Assembly (NCBI GenBank): GCA_009780765.1
Contig: WQZK01000103.1
Location: forward strand, 1 to 6,581
DNA from: Defluviitaleaceae bacterium
Lineage (GTDB): Bacteria; Bacillota; Clostridia; Lachnospirales; UBA5962
DNA: 6,581 nucleotides
Reading direction: 5' to 3'
Part shown: positions 1-5,900 of the stretch, piece after piece
Position numbering within the stretch: the first letter of the stretch is position 1
Layout of the letters: each line of letters begins with the position of its first letter
Made by a program: the position numbers and the translations under genes
The notes under the pieces: generated by a model
Seen by the model: the letters and a program-made list of their open reading frames with translations, nothing else
Databases searched by the model: none
Told to the model about the DNA's origin: nothing

Positions 1-957
1 AAAGTAAACAACATCTTCAAAAGTGTTGCACCATTCGTCGGCAACAATTTCAATTGGAAGGTTACGAGCATCTATAAGCTCGCGGAGGCCCTTAAGTGCA
101 AGCATTGTTGTTTCTCTGTTACCTGTATCAACAGGCCCTTCAAACCTGAGTTTGTAGCCTTTTGCAATTTCAGTAAGAGATGCAAAATAGTCAACAATTT
201 TTTCAATATTATTGTCAAATACAACACCAGCCATGCCATAAATATCAAGATGGATAACAGGTTTGTAGTCAGGTGTCATTTTAAGAGTTTCTATTCTGTT
301 AACAAGCCACTGTACGTACTCTGCCAAAACTTCGCCGTTTTTGCCAATTTTATCAATATGGTTAATAAGTGCATGGGGAAGAACAGGAGCACTTTTTAAA
401 ATCATTTTATCAGCGTTATCATATCTATTATCGCCTGATTGTGTGAAGATAGGTATTGCTTCATCAGCAATTTTTGTGCCATATTCGTCTGCAACAACTT
501 GAGCCATTTGTTTTTTGTTTGCTTTAGCAACAGCATCTAAAACTGCTTGAGTAACGCCGTATCTAATAGCAGTGTGAAGATGATTACCATCCGTGCAAAG
601 GTGAGAATCGATAAGTGTTGCCATTTCTTTAAACGTGCCAATTTCTTTGCCAACTAAAAGTGGCTTAATTTCTCTTTCAATAACAGGGATATAATCTTTT
701 GCTAAAAATAGCGGGTCACGACCAGCGGCACCAGAGTACTGAACAGCTGCACAATCGCCCCAAGCTATTTGCCCATCTTCTAAAATAAGCATAACAGAAA
801 CCGATTCGCCCGGCTGGCGAACTTTTGAAAATCCTTCAGTTACTGCCGTGCCAACATAATTGCTTCCATCTGGCTCTGCACCTAATTTTATTGCTTTTTG
901 GTCATCAAAGAAAAAGCCTGATTGACCCCTAGAACATACTAAATCTACGATTTTCAT
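1..957 (-). CDS. mal: Methylaspartate ammonia-lyase (3-methylaspartase), C-terminus beyond window
   Basis: This enzyme of the enolase superfamily (EC 4.3.1.2) removes ammonia from (2S,3S)-3-methylaspartate to give mesaconate, the step after glutamate mutase in the methylaspartate pathway; it is cytosolic. The window holds the first 319 residues of a protein that is usually about 413 long. The start MKIVDLVCS matches the family, and an AGGAG site lies 9 bases before the ATG (967-971). Visible family landmarks are GDCAAVQYSG (residues 67-76), TQSGD with Q173, LPHALIN with H195, and the three expected Mg2+ ligands D238 (HLDIYG), E273 (RFEGP) and D307 (ADEWCN), at the same numbers as in the Clostridium tetanomorphum enzyme. 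The catalytic lysine expected near residue 331 lies just outside the window, so activity cannot be fully judged. It is the fourth gene of the operon, 42 bases after glmE, with no terminator or promoter seen in the gap. Confidence 0.97.
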   Translation of the reverse strand, partial: MKIVDLVCSRGQSGFFFDDQKAIKLGAEPDGSNYVGTAVTEGFSKVRQPGESVSVMLILEDGQIAWGDCAAVQYSGAAGRDPLFLAKDYIPVIEREIKPLLVGKEIGTFKEMATLIDSHLCTDGNHLHTAIRYGVTQAVLDAVAKANKKQMAQVVADEYGTKIADEAIPIFTQSGDNRYDNADKMILKSAPVLPHALINHIDKIGKNGEVLAEYVQWLVNRIETLKMTPDYKPVIHLDIYGMAGVVFDNNIEKIVDYFASLTEIAKGYKLRFEGPVDTGNRETTMLALKGLRELIDARNLPIEIVADEWCNTFEDVVYF

Positions 958-999
958 ATTAAACATCTCCTAAGTTAGATAATTAAAAACTTCAGTATA

Positions 1000-2454
1000 T
1001 TAAGGACGACCAACCAGTCTACCAAGACCGATTGAGTAAACATCGTCTATAACCATTTGGAAAGAAACAGGGCGGTTTTCAAATCTTCCTCTTTCTTCTA
1101 GCTTGTGGCGGTGTAAATCCACCAAATCTTTAGAAAACGGCAAATTGCCAATATCTAAGAACCTTATAGCTCCTTCGTTATCACGAGCAGGCATTGCAAG
1201 ACCGCGGTTAAATTTACTTGGAGCAAAAGGAATGTCTAAGGTTCCAGCTTCAAAAGCACGAACTGCTCCAATGGCGATGTCGCCTCTGCCTAGGTCGATA
1301 ACGTTGTTCATTATGCAATCAACTTCTGCTTCGATAATTTCAGATTCAAGCAAAATTGAAGCTGTTCTTGTAAAATTTTGGTCTTTAAGCATACTAACAA
1401 CTTGTTTTGTTGCTCTAAGTCCTTCAGCATTAGCCTCTTTGGTTGGAATACCCATAGCCTCATGAGGAGTTTTAACAATTACTTTAGTTGCCCCAGAAAG
1501 TGCAGCAGCAGCAGAACCCCAAGAAATAACGCCAAAAGCCTTTGCCTCATCCGCAGGGAAGCCGCCCATCCATTGATGTAAAACTGTTGTTACAACAACA
1601 TCTTTAAAGCCAAATCTGTTAAGGTAACTTTCAGTTTGTTTTTGTAAGCTTCTAACAGCCGAAATATCTTGAATTAAATTGCCGCATTGGCCATAACCAA
1701 CAGTTATGTGCTTACAGCCTTGAGCCGCTGCCAATAAACTTTCTATAATTGCAACTGAGTTTGATACACAAGCAGGAACAAGTGTGCCAGTTAAAGGCCC
1801 ATAAGGCTCACGGTTTATTGTGATTCCTGCCTCTTCATAAAGACCGATAACTCTATCGCAATATTGCCAGTCGTAAATTGTTTTTTCAAGAGTATGATTT
1901 TTAGAGTATGGAATGTTGTAGCTTATTCCGCCTCCTTCATATGATGTAAATCCACCGGCAACTGCAACTTCTGTAAGAAGCCTAGCATCTGGCGTACCGT
2001 GCCTAACCTGAACAGGCGATTTAACCGCAGAAGTTACTTCACGGCAAATTTTAACGCCATAATTAACCGCAGGGAAGCCGTTTAACATAGATCTGCCTTG
2101 GATTTTAGATTCTTCAATACCAACTTCGGCCTCTTTGTAGCGGTTAAGTCTTGTGTAGGCATCAATAGTTGTTGGTAAAAGGTCTGCTTCGCCTTCGTTT
2201 TCGAGATGTCTAAGAAGCTCAATATGTTCGCTAACCAGAGCAACACCTGCACGTGGTTGAATTAAAGTATCGCCGCTTAGTTTGGCTTGGTTAAGTTTTT
2301 CAGAAAAACGCTTTTCTGTTGCAATAGCTTTTTGGTAGGCAACGGCCTCTTCAAAATTAACGTCCTTTCCTGTTGGCCAGTGTGTTAAAACGTCTTTTTG
2401 GAGTTTGTAAAATATGTCGTCGCTTAGTTTTTCGTTTTTTAGTTGAATGTCCAT
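1000..2454 (-). CDS. glmE: Glutamate mutase epsilon subunit (methylaspartate mutase subunit E)
   Basis: This is the catalytic TIM-barrel subunit of adenosylcobalamin-dependent glutamate mutase (EC 5.4.99.1), which rearranges L-glutamate to (2S,3S)-3-methylaspartate by a radical route. It works as an E2S2 complex with the sigma subunit encoded by glmS. With the start chosen here it has 484 residues, against about 483 in the family. The substrate-binding 'arginine claw' known from the Clostridium cochlearium enzyme is intact: R68 (QPRAG), R102 (YTRLNR) and R151 (VRHGTPD), together with E173 (YEGGG), Y179 and Y183. The ending FQMVIDDVYSIGLGRLVGRP is also typical. Two ATG codons compete. The one at 2463 directly abuts the AAAGG ribosome site, whereas the one at 2454 (MDIQLKN) has 9 bases of spacing and gives the family length, so I prefer 2454. 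The gap to glmL is 44 bases with no terminator. Confidence 0.98.
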   Translation of the reverse strand: MDIQLKNEKLSDDIFYKLQKDVLTHWPTGKDVNFEEAVAYQKAIATEKRFSEKLNQAKLSGDTLIQPRAGVALVSEHIELLRHLENEGEADLLPTTIDAYTRLNRYKEAEVGIEESKIQGRSMLNGFPAVNYGVKICREVTSAVKSPVQVRHGTPDARLLTEVAVAGGFTSYEGGGISYNIPYSKNHTLEKTIYDWQYCDRVIGLYEEAGITINREPYGPLTGTLVPACVSNSVAIIESLLAAAQGCKHITVGYGQCGNLIQDISAVRSLQKQTESYLNRFGFKDVVVTTVLHQWMGGFPADEAKAFGVISWGSAAAALSGATKVIVKTPHEAMGIPTKEANAEGLRATKQVVSMLKDQNFTRTASILLESEIIEAEVDCIMNNVIDLGRGDIAIGAVRAFEAGTLDIPFAPSKFNRGLAMPARDNEGAIRFLDIGNLPFSKDLVDLHRHKLEERGRFENRPVSFQMVIDDVYSIGLGRLVGRP

Positions 2455-2463
2455 TTTAAACAT

Positions 2464-2468
2464 CCTTT
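2464..2468 (-). promoter_or_regulatory. Ribosome binding site that decides the glmE start
   Basis: AAAGG (followed by ATG on the minus strand) sits immediately against the upstream in-frame ATG at 2461-2463, too close to serve it. It lies 9 bases before the ATG at 2452-2454. This favours the downstream start, shortening the protein by three residues (MFK). Confidence 0.7.
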
Positions 2469-2498
2469 CGTTAGTTTTTGGGCAACTTGCATAAACAA

Positions 2499-3875
2499 TT
2501 ATGAATCATTGCCTAGTTCAAGAAACTCATCTTGCATTATTTTAACTGCCGTTTTGGGGTGTTCTCTAGATAGAAGCCCCATCGCCGCAAAAATATTTTT
2601 TTTATCCAGAAGCATTTTAGCCGATTTTGGTTTTAAAATGCTAAAATCGAGCGGAGAAAACAAAGCTTTTTCTAGTATTTTTTTTGGATTTTCGGCATTT
2701 ATAACCGAACCGCCCGCACCGATTATATATTTAACATCGCTTAAATCTTTGCCTGTTTGCATAAAAGTTTCACCAACAGGTGTGTAATAGCTTTCAAAAA
2801 AGCCACAGTGCCTATTTGCCGAAATTAAAACGGCTTGGCTTGCAAGCTCTTCATCAATCTTTTTCTCTGTTTCAGTTTTTGGCAAAGTTTCAGGGGTTTT
2901 CTTGCATGTTTCGACCCAATTTATAATCTCTTTCACAGAAACGCTAATATTCCTAGAAATATTATCAGCACCAGCCTCTTCTAAAAGTGAAGAAATAGAG
3001 TATCTAACACCAATATCGCCTTCAACCGACCGTTTTGCAAACGGCTCAGGCAACCCCTTGATCACAACATTTAGCATAGTAGGTGTGCCTGCTGCCATGG
3101 AATAAACATCAGTCGTAGCACCGCCAACATCATAGGCCATAAGCGTGCCTATTTCTTTTTCTAAAATTTCGCAAGCTTCGTAAACCGAAAGAGGCGTTGG
3201 AACAATTTCTCTATCCATAAGCTTCTGAATGTCTGAAAGGCCTTTGGCTTCTATAATATTTTCTATAAACAAATCTCTTATTTTTTCTTTTGCAGGCAAA
3301 ATATTTAATTTGTTAAATTCGGGCATAACATTTTCTGTTACAATTGCCTTTTTGCCTGATTTTTCTAATATTTCTGCAATTTTGCCTGAAACTGTTTTAT
3401 TACCTGCAACTATTACAGAAAAATTGCTATCTATGCTAGCCAGCTTTTTTGCATTTTCAACAATAACATCTTTATTTCCGCCATCAATCCCACCAGAAAG
3501 CAAGATAATATCAGGTTTTAGGACGAAAATTTCTTCAAGCTCATGCTCGCTAAGCTCATAAGAATAGGTTTTTAAAACCTTTGCTCCAGCACTAGAGGCT
3601 GCCATTTTAGAAGCCTTAGCCGTTAAATCTGGCACAAGTCCACAAGAAATCATTTTAAGCCCGCCAGCAGCCGAACTTGATGCAAATTTTTTAGAAAATT
3701 TAATTTTTCCGCAAATAGCATAAAGCTCTTTTAAGGCATTGTCAAATCCTTCACAAACATTAGTTTCTATTGTTGTGAAAGATTTTGCTACGCCCACTAT
3801 TTTTTTATTATCAATATCCACCGCCGAAACCTTGGTAAATGTAGAGCCAAAATCGGCAGTTAATAAAATGTTCAA
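2499..3875 (-). CDS. glmL: Glutamate mutase accessory protein GlmL (MutL), actin-like ATPase fold
   Basis: GlmL belongs to the ASKHA (actin/Hsp70/sugar kinase) superfamily and is encoded between the two mutase subunits in clostridial glutamate mutase operons. It is thought to act as a chaperone or reactivating factor for the B12 enzyme, but that role is less firmly shown than the function of its neighbours. The 458 residues show the nucleotide-binding signatures in order: phosphate-1 loop ADFGSTFTK (7-15), a glycine-rich LLSGGIDGGNKD segment (125-136), phosphate-2 loop AYDVGGATTDVYS (247-259) and adenosine motif IIGAGGSVIN (384-393). Length is typical (about 460). The start codon is TTG at 3873-3875, supported by a strong AGGAGG 8 bases upstream (3884-3889) and by the fit of the phosphate-1 loop to the very N-terminus. 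The gene is separated from glmS by an unusually long 156-base gap that holds an insertion-like palindromic block. Confidence 0.95.
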   Translation of the reverse strand: MNILLTADFGSTFTKVSAVDIDNKKIVGVAKSFTTIETNVCEGFDNALKELYAICGKIKFSKKFASSSAAGGLKMISCGLVPDLTAKASKMAASSAGAKVLKTYSYELSEHELEEIFVLKPDIILLSGGIDGGNKDVIVENAKKLASIDSNFSVIVAGNKTVSGKIAEILEKSGKKAIVTENVMPEFNKLNILPAKEKIRDLFIENIIEAKGLSDIQKLMDREIVPTPLSVYEACEILEKEIGTLMAYDVGGATTDVYSMAAGTPTMLNVVIKGLPEPFAKRSVEGDIGVRYSISSLLEEAGADNISRNISVSVKEIINWVETCKKTPETLPKTETEKKIDEELASQAVLISANRHCGFFESYYTPVGETFMQTGKDLSDVKYIIGAGGSVINAENPKKILEKALFSPLDFSILKPKSAKMLLDKKNIFAAMGLLSREHPKTAVKIMQDEFLELGNDS

Positions 3876-3883
3876 TTAAATCC

Positions 3884-3889
3884 CCTCCT
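3884..3889 (-). promoter_or_regulatory. Strong ribosome binding site supporting a TTG start for glmL
   Basis: AGGAGG lies 8 bases before the TTG at 3875-3873. There is no ATG or GTG at a suitable distance, and the actin-fold phosphate-1 motif begins only seven residues in, so TTG is the credible start. Confidence 0.8.
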
Positions 3890-3905
3890 GTTTAGTTTCT
3901 TCACA

Positions 3906-4034
3906 AAGAAGGTCTTATGACCTTGTCTAAAACTTATTTCTGCTAAACTCAAATACGATTCTCCACATTTCGCTAAAGCTCCACTATGAATCTATTTTGT
4001 TAAGCAGTAATCAAAGTTTTAGAAGAAGGTCTTA
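3906..4034 (-). repeat. Insertion-like imperfect palindrome with 12-bp direct repeats, between glmS and glmL
   Basis: A 12-bp sequence, AAGAAGGTCTTA on the plus strand, occurs at 3906-3917 and again at 4023-4034, where the second copy includes the glmS stop codon. Between the copies lies an imperfect inverted repeat with arms about 3919-3961 and 3988-4031 around a 26-base centre. The best-paired blocks are CTAAAACTT (3927-3935) with AAGTTTTAG (4014-4022), perfect over 9; CTGCTAAAC (3940-3948) with GTTAAGCAG (3999-4007), 8 of 9; and GATTC (3957-3961) with GAATC (3988-3992). A separate 6-bp hairpin with a 4-base loop occupies 3909-3924. Taking out one direct repeat and the 105 bases between would leave a glmS-glmL gap of 39 bases, like the 44- and 42-base gaps downstream. 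I read this as a small MITE-like insertion with a target duplication, but a transcribed processing hairpin is also possible. No transposase is present. Confidence 0.6.
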
Positions 4035-4445
4035 AAGGTCAAAATCTATCTTCAAATCTCTGATACAAGTTTCAGGGCTTGTCCCTGGTGGGTAAACCCT
4101 GTCATAACCCATTTTAACAAATGTTTCTTTAACTTCAGCAAAATCAGATTTGCCAACAACAATATTTCCGCCAACGTAAAGCTTAATGTCTGTAAGACCT
4201 GCTTCGTCGCATTTTTCACGTAAACCGCGGCAGTCTATCTCGCCATGCCCATAAAGTGAAGAAACTAAAATTGCATCTGCCGCAGATTCAACCGCAGCAT
4301 TAATAAATTCTTCCTGCGAAACCATAACACCAAGATTTATAACATTAAATCCTGCATTTGAAATGGCATAATCTAGAATTTTTATACCAACCGCATGAAC
4401 GTCGGCACCTATAACTCCAAGAACTAATGTAACTTTTTTATCCAT
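4032..4445 (-). CDS. glmS: Glutamate mutase sigma subunit (methylaspartate mutase subunit S), cobalamin-binding
   Basis: This is the small B12-binding subunit of glutamate mutase; it holds adenosylcobalamin in the base-off/His-on state and presents it to the epsilon barrel. The 137 residues match the family length. The start MDKKVTLVLGVIGADVHAVG contains the DxHxxG cobalamin motif, with D15, the cobalt-ligating H17 and G20. The partner motifs follow: VSSLYG (SxL, S62 and L64) and VGGNIVVGK (GG at 92-93). The near-C-terminal DRVYPPGTSPET (115-126) is typical of glutamate mutase rather than of other B12 mutases. It is the first gene of the operon. Its ribosome site AAGGAG (4459-4464) lies 13 bases from the ATG, longer than usual. 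Its stop codon is part of a direct repeat that borders an inserted-looking block. Here the symbol glmS means mutase sigma (also mutS), not glucosamine-6-phosphate synthase or the DNA mismatch protein. Confidence 0.98.
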   Translation of the reverse strand: MDKKVTLVLGVIGADVHAVGIKILDYAISNAGFNVINLGVMVSQEEFINAAVESAADAILVSSLYGHGEIDCRGLREKCDEAGLTDIKLYVGGNIVVGKSDFAEVKETFVKMGYDRVYPPGTSPETCIRDLKIDFDL

Positions 4446-4464
4446 GATTTTAAAATCACTCCTT
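4445..4464 (-). promoter_or_regulatory. glmS ribosome binding site with palindrome in the spacer
   Basis: AAGGAG (4459-4464) is followed by a perfect 14-base palindrome, TGATTTTAAAATCA (4445-4458), which fills the whole spacer and includes the A of the start codon. The linear spacing of 13 bases is long. Folding of the palindrome would bring the site nearer to the ATG, or hide the ATG. Just upstream, 4469-4490 can form a 9-bp stem (one mismatch) with a 4-base loop. A regulatory effect is inference. Confidence 0.5.
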
Positions 4465-4495
4465 GAATTGATAATTTTAATAATTTATCATATAT

Positions 4496-4643
4496 AGCAA
4501 AATTACTTTGAAACTGCAACATCCTAGACATGACGAAAAGAAGTCCGACAGCCGAAGGTGGGTTTCACGAAGTGAAACTACTGAGCCAGTTTTCCGTAGG
4601 AAAACCACAGGGATGGATGGTGTAGATTGAAAAGCATTTTACT
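4496..4643 (-). promoter_or_regulatory. Structured 5' leader of the glm operon (long closing stem around short hairpins)
   Basis: This occupies most of the 238-base gap between lepB and glmS. The two ends, 4615-4643 and 4496-4524, are complementary over 29 positions with about 23 pairs including two G-U. The enclosed part contains two perfect 7-bp hairpins with 3-base loops, GTTTTCC/GGAAAAC (4589-4605) and GTTTCAC/GTGAAAC (4562-4578), and an alternative 4-bp hairpin ACTG/CAGT (4580-4590) that competes with the first. The closing stem begins about where transcription should start. I looked for a cobalamin riboswitch, expected for a B12 enzyme, and did not find the B12 box or the usual conserved core. 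No U-run follows the hairpins, so it is not a simple intrinsic terminator. It could be a regulatory or stabilising leader, or a dispersed repeat that landed here. No function is assigned. Confidence 0.5.
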
Positions 4644-4651
4644 ATACCTCT

Positions 4652-4680
4652 AGTATATTTAATATTGAGGCCTGTGTCAA
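4652..4680 (-). promoter_or_regulatory. Near-consensus sigma-A promoter of the glm operon
   Basis: A perfect -35 box TTGACA (4675-4680) and -10 box TATACT (4652-4657) are separated by exactly 17 bases, matching 11 of 12 consensus positions. Transcription should begin near 4645, giving glmS a leader of about 200 bases. The -35 box starts only three bases after the lepB stop codon, so no lepB terminator fits between them. A 5-bp dyad, TATAC-N5-GTATA (4643-4657), spans the -10 box and start site and could be an operator, though no regulator is visible nearby. Confidence 0.85.
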
Positions 4681-4683
4681 TAA

Positions 4684-5232
4684 TTATCTTATACGACTAA
4701 ATCCTCTAAAGTATCTAAAAGATGCTCGCCCCAATATTTCACTTTCATGAATAAATGGACGCTGCCATTCTCTTGAATCGCCAGAGTTTGTTCGATTATC
4801 GCCAAGCATAAAATAGCTACCTTCTGGCACTACAACTGGGCCAAAATTGTCTTGCCCTGTTACGCGGTCTTTTATAAACTCATCGTTTAGCAAAACACCA
4901 TCAGCAAAAACCCTGCCGTGGCTTATTTCAATTGTTTCGCCTGGTAGGCCGATTATTCTTTTGATAAATAGCTTGCCTTCATCTTGAGGGTCAGGAGCCT
5001 CAAAAATTACAACATCAAACCTTTGCGGACTTCTAAATAAGTATGCAAGCCTGTTAGCTACAAGTCTATCGCCCGTCATTATAGTATTTTCCATACTAGG
5101 CGATGGGATTACGGCATGGACAATAACGAATCGCGTTATTATAAAAGCTAGAAGCAAAGAGAGTATTATTGTTTTAATCCAGCCTCCTAGTTCGCCGAAA
5201 AATTTTGATTTTTTAGTCATTGCTGATGTCAT
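4684..5232 (-). CDS. lepB: Type I signal peptidase, second copy of a tandem pair
   Basis: This membrane-anchored serine protease of family S26 removes signal peptides from secreted preproteins on the outer face of the cytoplasmic membrane. It has 182 residues, the short Gram-positive form. A lysine-rich N-terminus is followed by one hydrophobic anchor at about 18-41. The catalytic Ser/Lys pair is present: S46 in IPSPSMENT and K91 in FIKRIIGLPGE. The C-terminal box GDNRTNSGDSR (144-154) is canonical. The start MTSAMTKKSK aligns with MTSEIPKKTK of the upstream copy, so the first ATG is preferred over the one at residue 5; AGGAG lies 10 bases before it (5243-5247). It follows the first lepB by 22 bases and probably shares its mRNA. 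The two copies look roughly 55-60% identical by eye, closest in the catalytic boxes and divergent in the anchor, which suggests an older duplication with possible differences in substrate preference. Confidence 0.95.
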   Translation of the reverse strand: MTSAMTKKSKFFGELGGWIKTIILSLLLAFIITRFVIVHAVIPSPSMENTIMTGDRLVANRLAYLFRSPQRFDVVIFEAPDPQDEGKLFIKRIIGLPGETIEISHGRVFADGVLLNDEFIKDRVTGQDNFGPVVVPEGSYFMLGDNRTNSGDSREWQRPFIHESEILGRASFRYFRGFSRIR

Positions 5233-5254
5233 GATAATTTATCTCCTAAACGTT

Positions 5255-5788
5255 TTAACGTAAAATATTAAAGCGATGCCTAAAAACGGCTCTGCCCACA
5301 ATTTCATCACGGTGTAAAAATGTATTTTGCCATGTTCTTGAATCGTGTGAGTTGTTTCTATGGTCACCAAGCACAAAATAGCTGTTTTCAGGAACAATAA
5401 CAGGGCCAAAATCGCCAATTGCACGTTCTTTTATAAAAGAATCGTTAAGTAAAACTCCATCAGCAAAAACTCTACCATCAAATATCATAACTGTTTCGCC
5501 AGGAAGGCCGATTATTCTCTTAATAAACAATTCTTCTTGCCCGTCGGGTGGGTTAAAAACTACAATATCGTACCTTTGTGGGTCTCTAAATAAATAGGCT
5601 AATCTGTTTAATACAACTCTGTCGTTGGTCATGATAGTGTTTTCCATGCTTGCAGAAGGAACTTGGGCGTTAACAGCTACAACAAAATGATGAATGAAAA
5701 GGCCTAAAAGCACAGCTATAACGGCATGTTTAGCGTAGCTTATTAATTCTTTTCTTATTTTTGTTTTTTTTGGTATTTCTGATGTCAT
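5255..5788 (-). CDS. lepB: Type I signal peptidase, first copy of a tandem pair
   Basis: This is a 177-residue family S26 signal peptidase with the same plan as the next gene: basic N-terminus, single membrane anchor at about 20-42, then an extracytoplasmic catalytic domain. S47 in VPSASMENT and K90 in FIKRIIGLPGE form the expected catalytic dyad. The C-terminal box reads GDHRNNSHDSR (141-151), with His in place of the usual Asn of GDNR; the catalytic residues are not affected. Compared with the second copy it lacks a few residues between the K box and the final box. GGAGG (5798-5802) lies 9 bases before the ATG. Its own promoter at 5844-5872 and the terminator of the preceding gene suggest that the two lepB genes form a separate two-gene unit. 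No secreted substrate, such as a pilin or sortase cluster, is encoded in the window, so a general housekeeping role is the simplest reading. Confidence 0.95.
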   Translation of the reverse strand: MTSEIPKKTKIRKELISYAKHAVIAVLLGLFIHHFVVAVNAQVPSASMENTIMTNDRVVLNRLAYLFRDPQRYDIVVFNPPDGQEELFIKRIIGLPGETVMIFDGRVFADGVLLNDSFIKERAIGDFGPVIVPENSYFVLGDHRNNSHDSRTWQNTFLHRDEIVGRAVFRHRFNILR

Positions 5789-5843
5789 AAAATATATCCT
5801 CCAAATTTATAAATAAAATAACATATAAAAATAATATATAATA

Positions 5844-5872
5844 AGTATAACACAAAAAAGAAGAAGCTACAA
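5844..5872 (-). promoter_or_regulatory. Probable promoter of the lepB pair, overlapping a terminator
   Basis: A -10 box TATACT (5844-5849) is preceded by TG one base upstream (extended -10, TGTTATACT). Seventeen bases further up is a weak -35, TTGTAG (5867-5872), with 3 of 6 matches. The -35 lies inside the hairpin of the preceding gene's terminator. The extended -10 probably makes up for the poor -35. The untranslated leader would be about 50 bases and very AT-rich. Confidence 0.5.
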
Positions 5873-5891
5873 CAAAATATAGCTTCTTCTT
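5854..5891 (-). terminator. Intrinsic terminator after the SHOCT-like gene
   Basis: A perfect 12-bp stem, AAGAAGAAGCTA paired with TAGCTTCTTCTT (5880-5891 and 5858-5869), has a 10-base loop and is followed on the minus strand by a run of T that continues to 5854. It begins 10 bases after the stop codon of the 126-residue gene. The stem is GC-poor but long. On the plus strand an interrupted T-run also follows, so weak two-way function is possible. Confidence 0.8.
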
Positions 5892-5900
5892 AATATTTTT

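Noticed and set aside
1103..1465. Plus-strand open frame of 120 codons antisense to glmE
   Set aside because: glmE is unmistakable on the other strand, and this frame has no ribosome site and no recognisable protein features. The same applies to the plus-strand frames at 1378-1581, 2443-2787, 2902-3105 and 3229-3561.
3906..4034. CRISPR repeat or transposase-bearing insertion sequence
   Set aside because: There are only two copies of the 12-bp repeat with a palindromic core between, no regular spacers, and no transposase frame.
4530..4625. Plus-strand 31-codon frame starting MTKRSPTAEGGFHEVKL, inside the glm leader
   Set aside because: It has no ribosome binding site, and most of its length is made of perfect hairpins antisense to the predicted leader. 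It is best explained as a chance frame through the structured element.
4496..4643. Intrinsic terminator for the lepB pair
   Set aside because: The hairpins are strong but none is followed by a T-run on the minus strand, and the glm promoter lies upstream of them.
4446..4645. Cobalamin riboswitch in the glm leader
   Set aside because: Expected from the biology, but the B12 box and the usual conserved core could not be found on the minus strand.
5239..5424. Minus-strand 61-codon frame overlapping the 3' end of the first lepB
   Set aside because: It lies almost wholly inside the clearly coding lepB frame, including the conserved C-terminal box, and has no supporting ribosome site.
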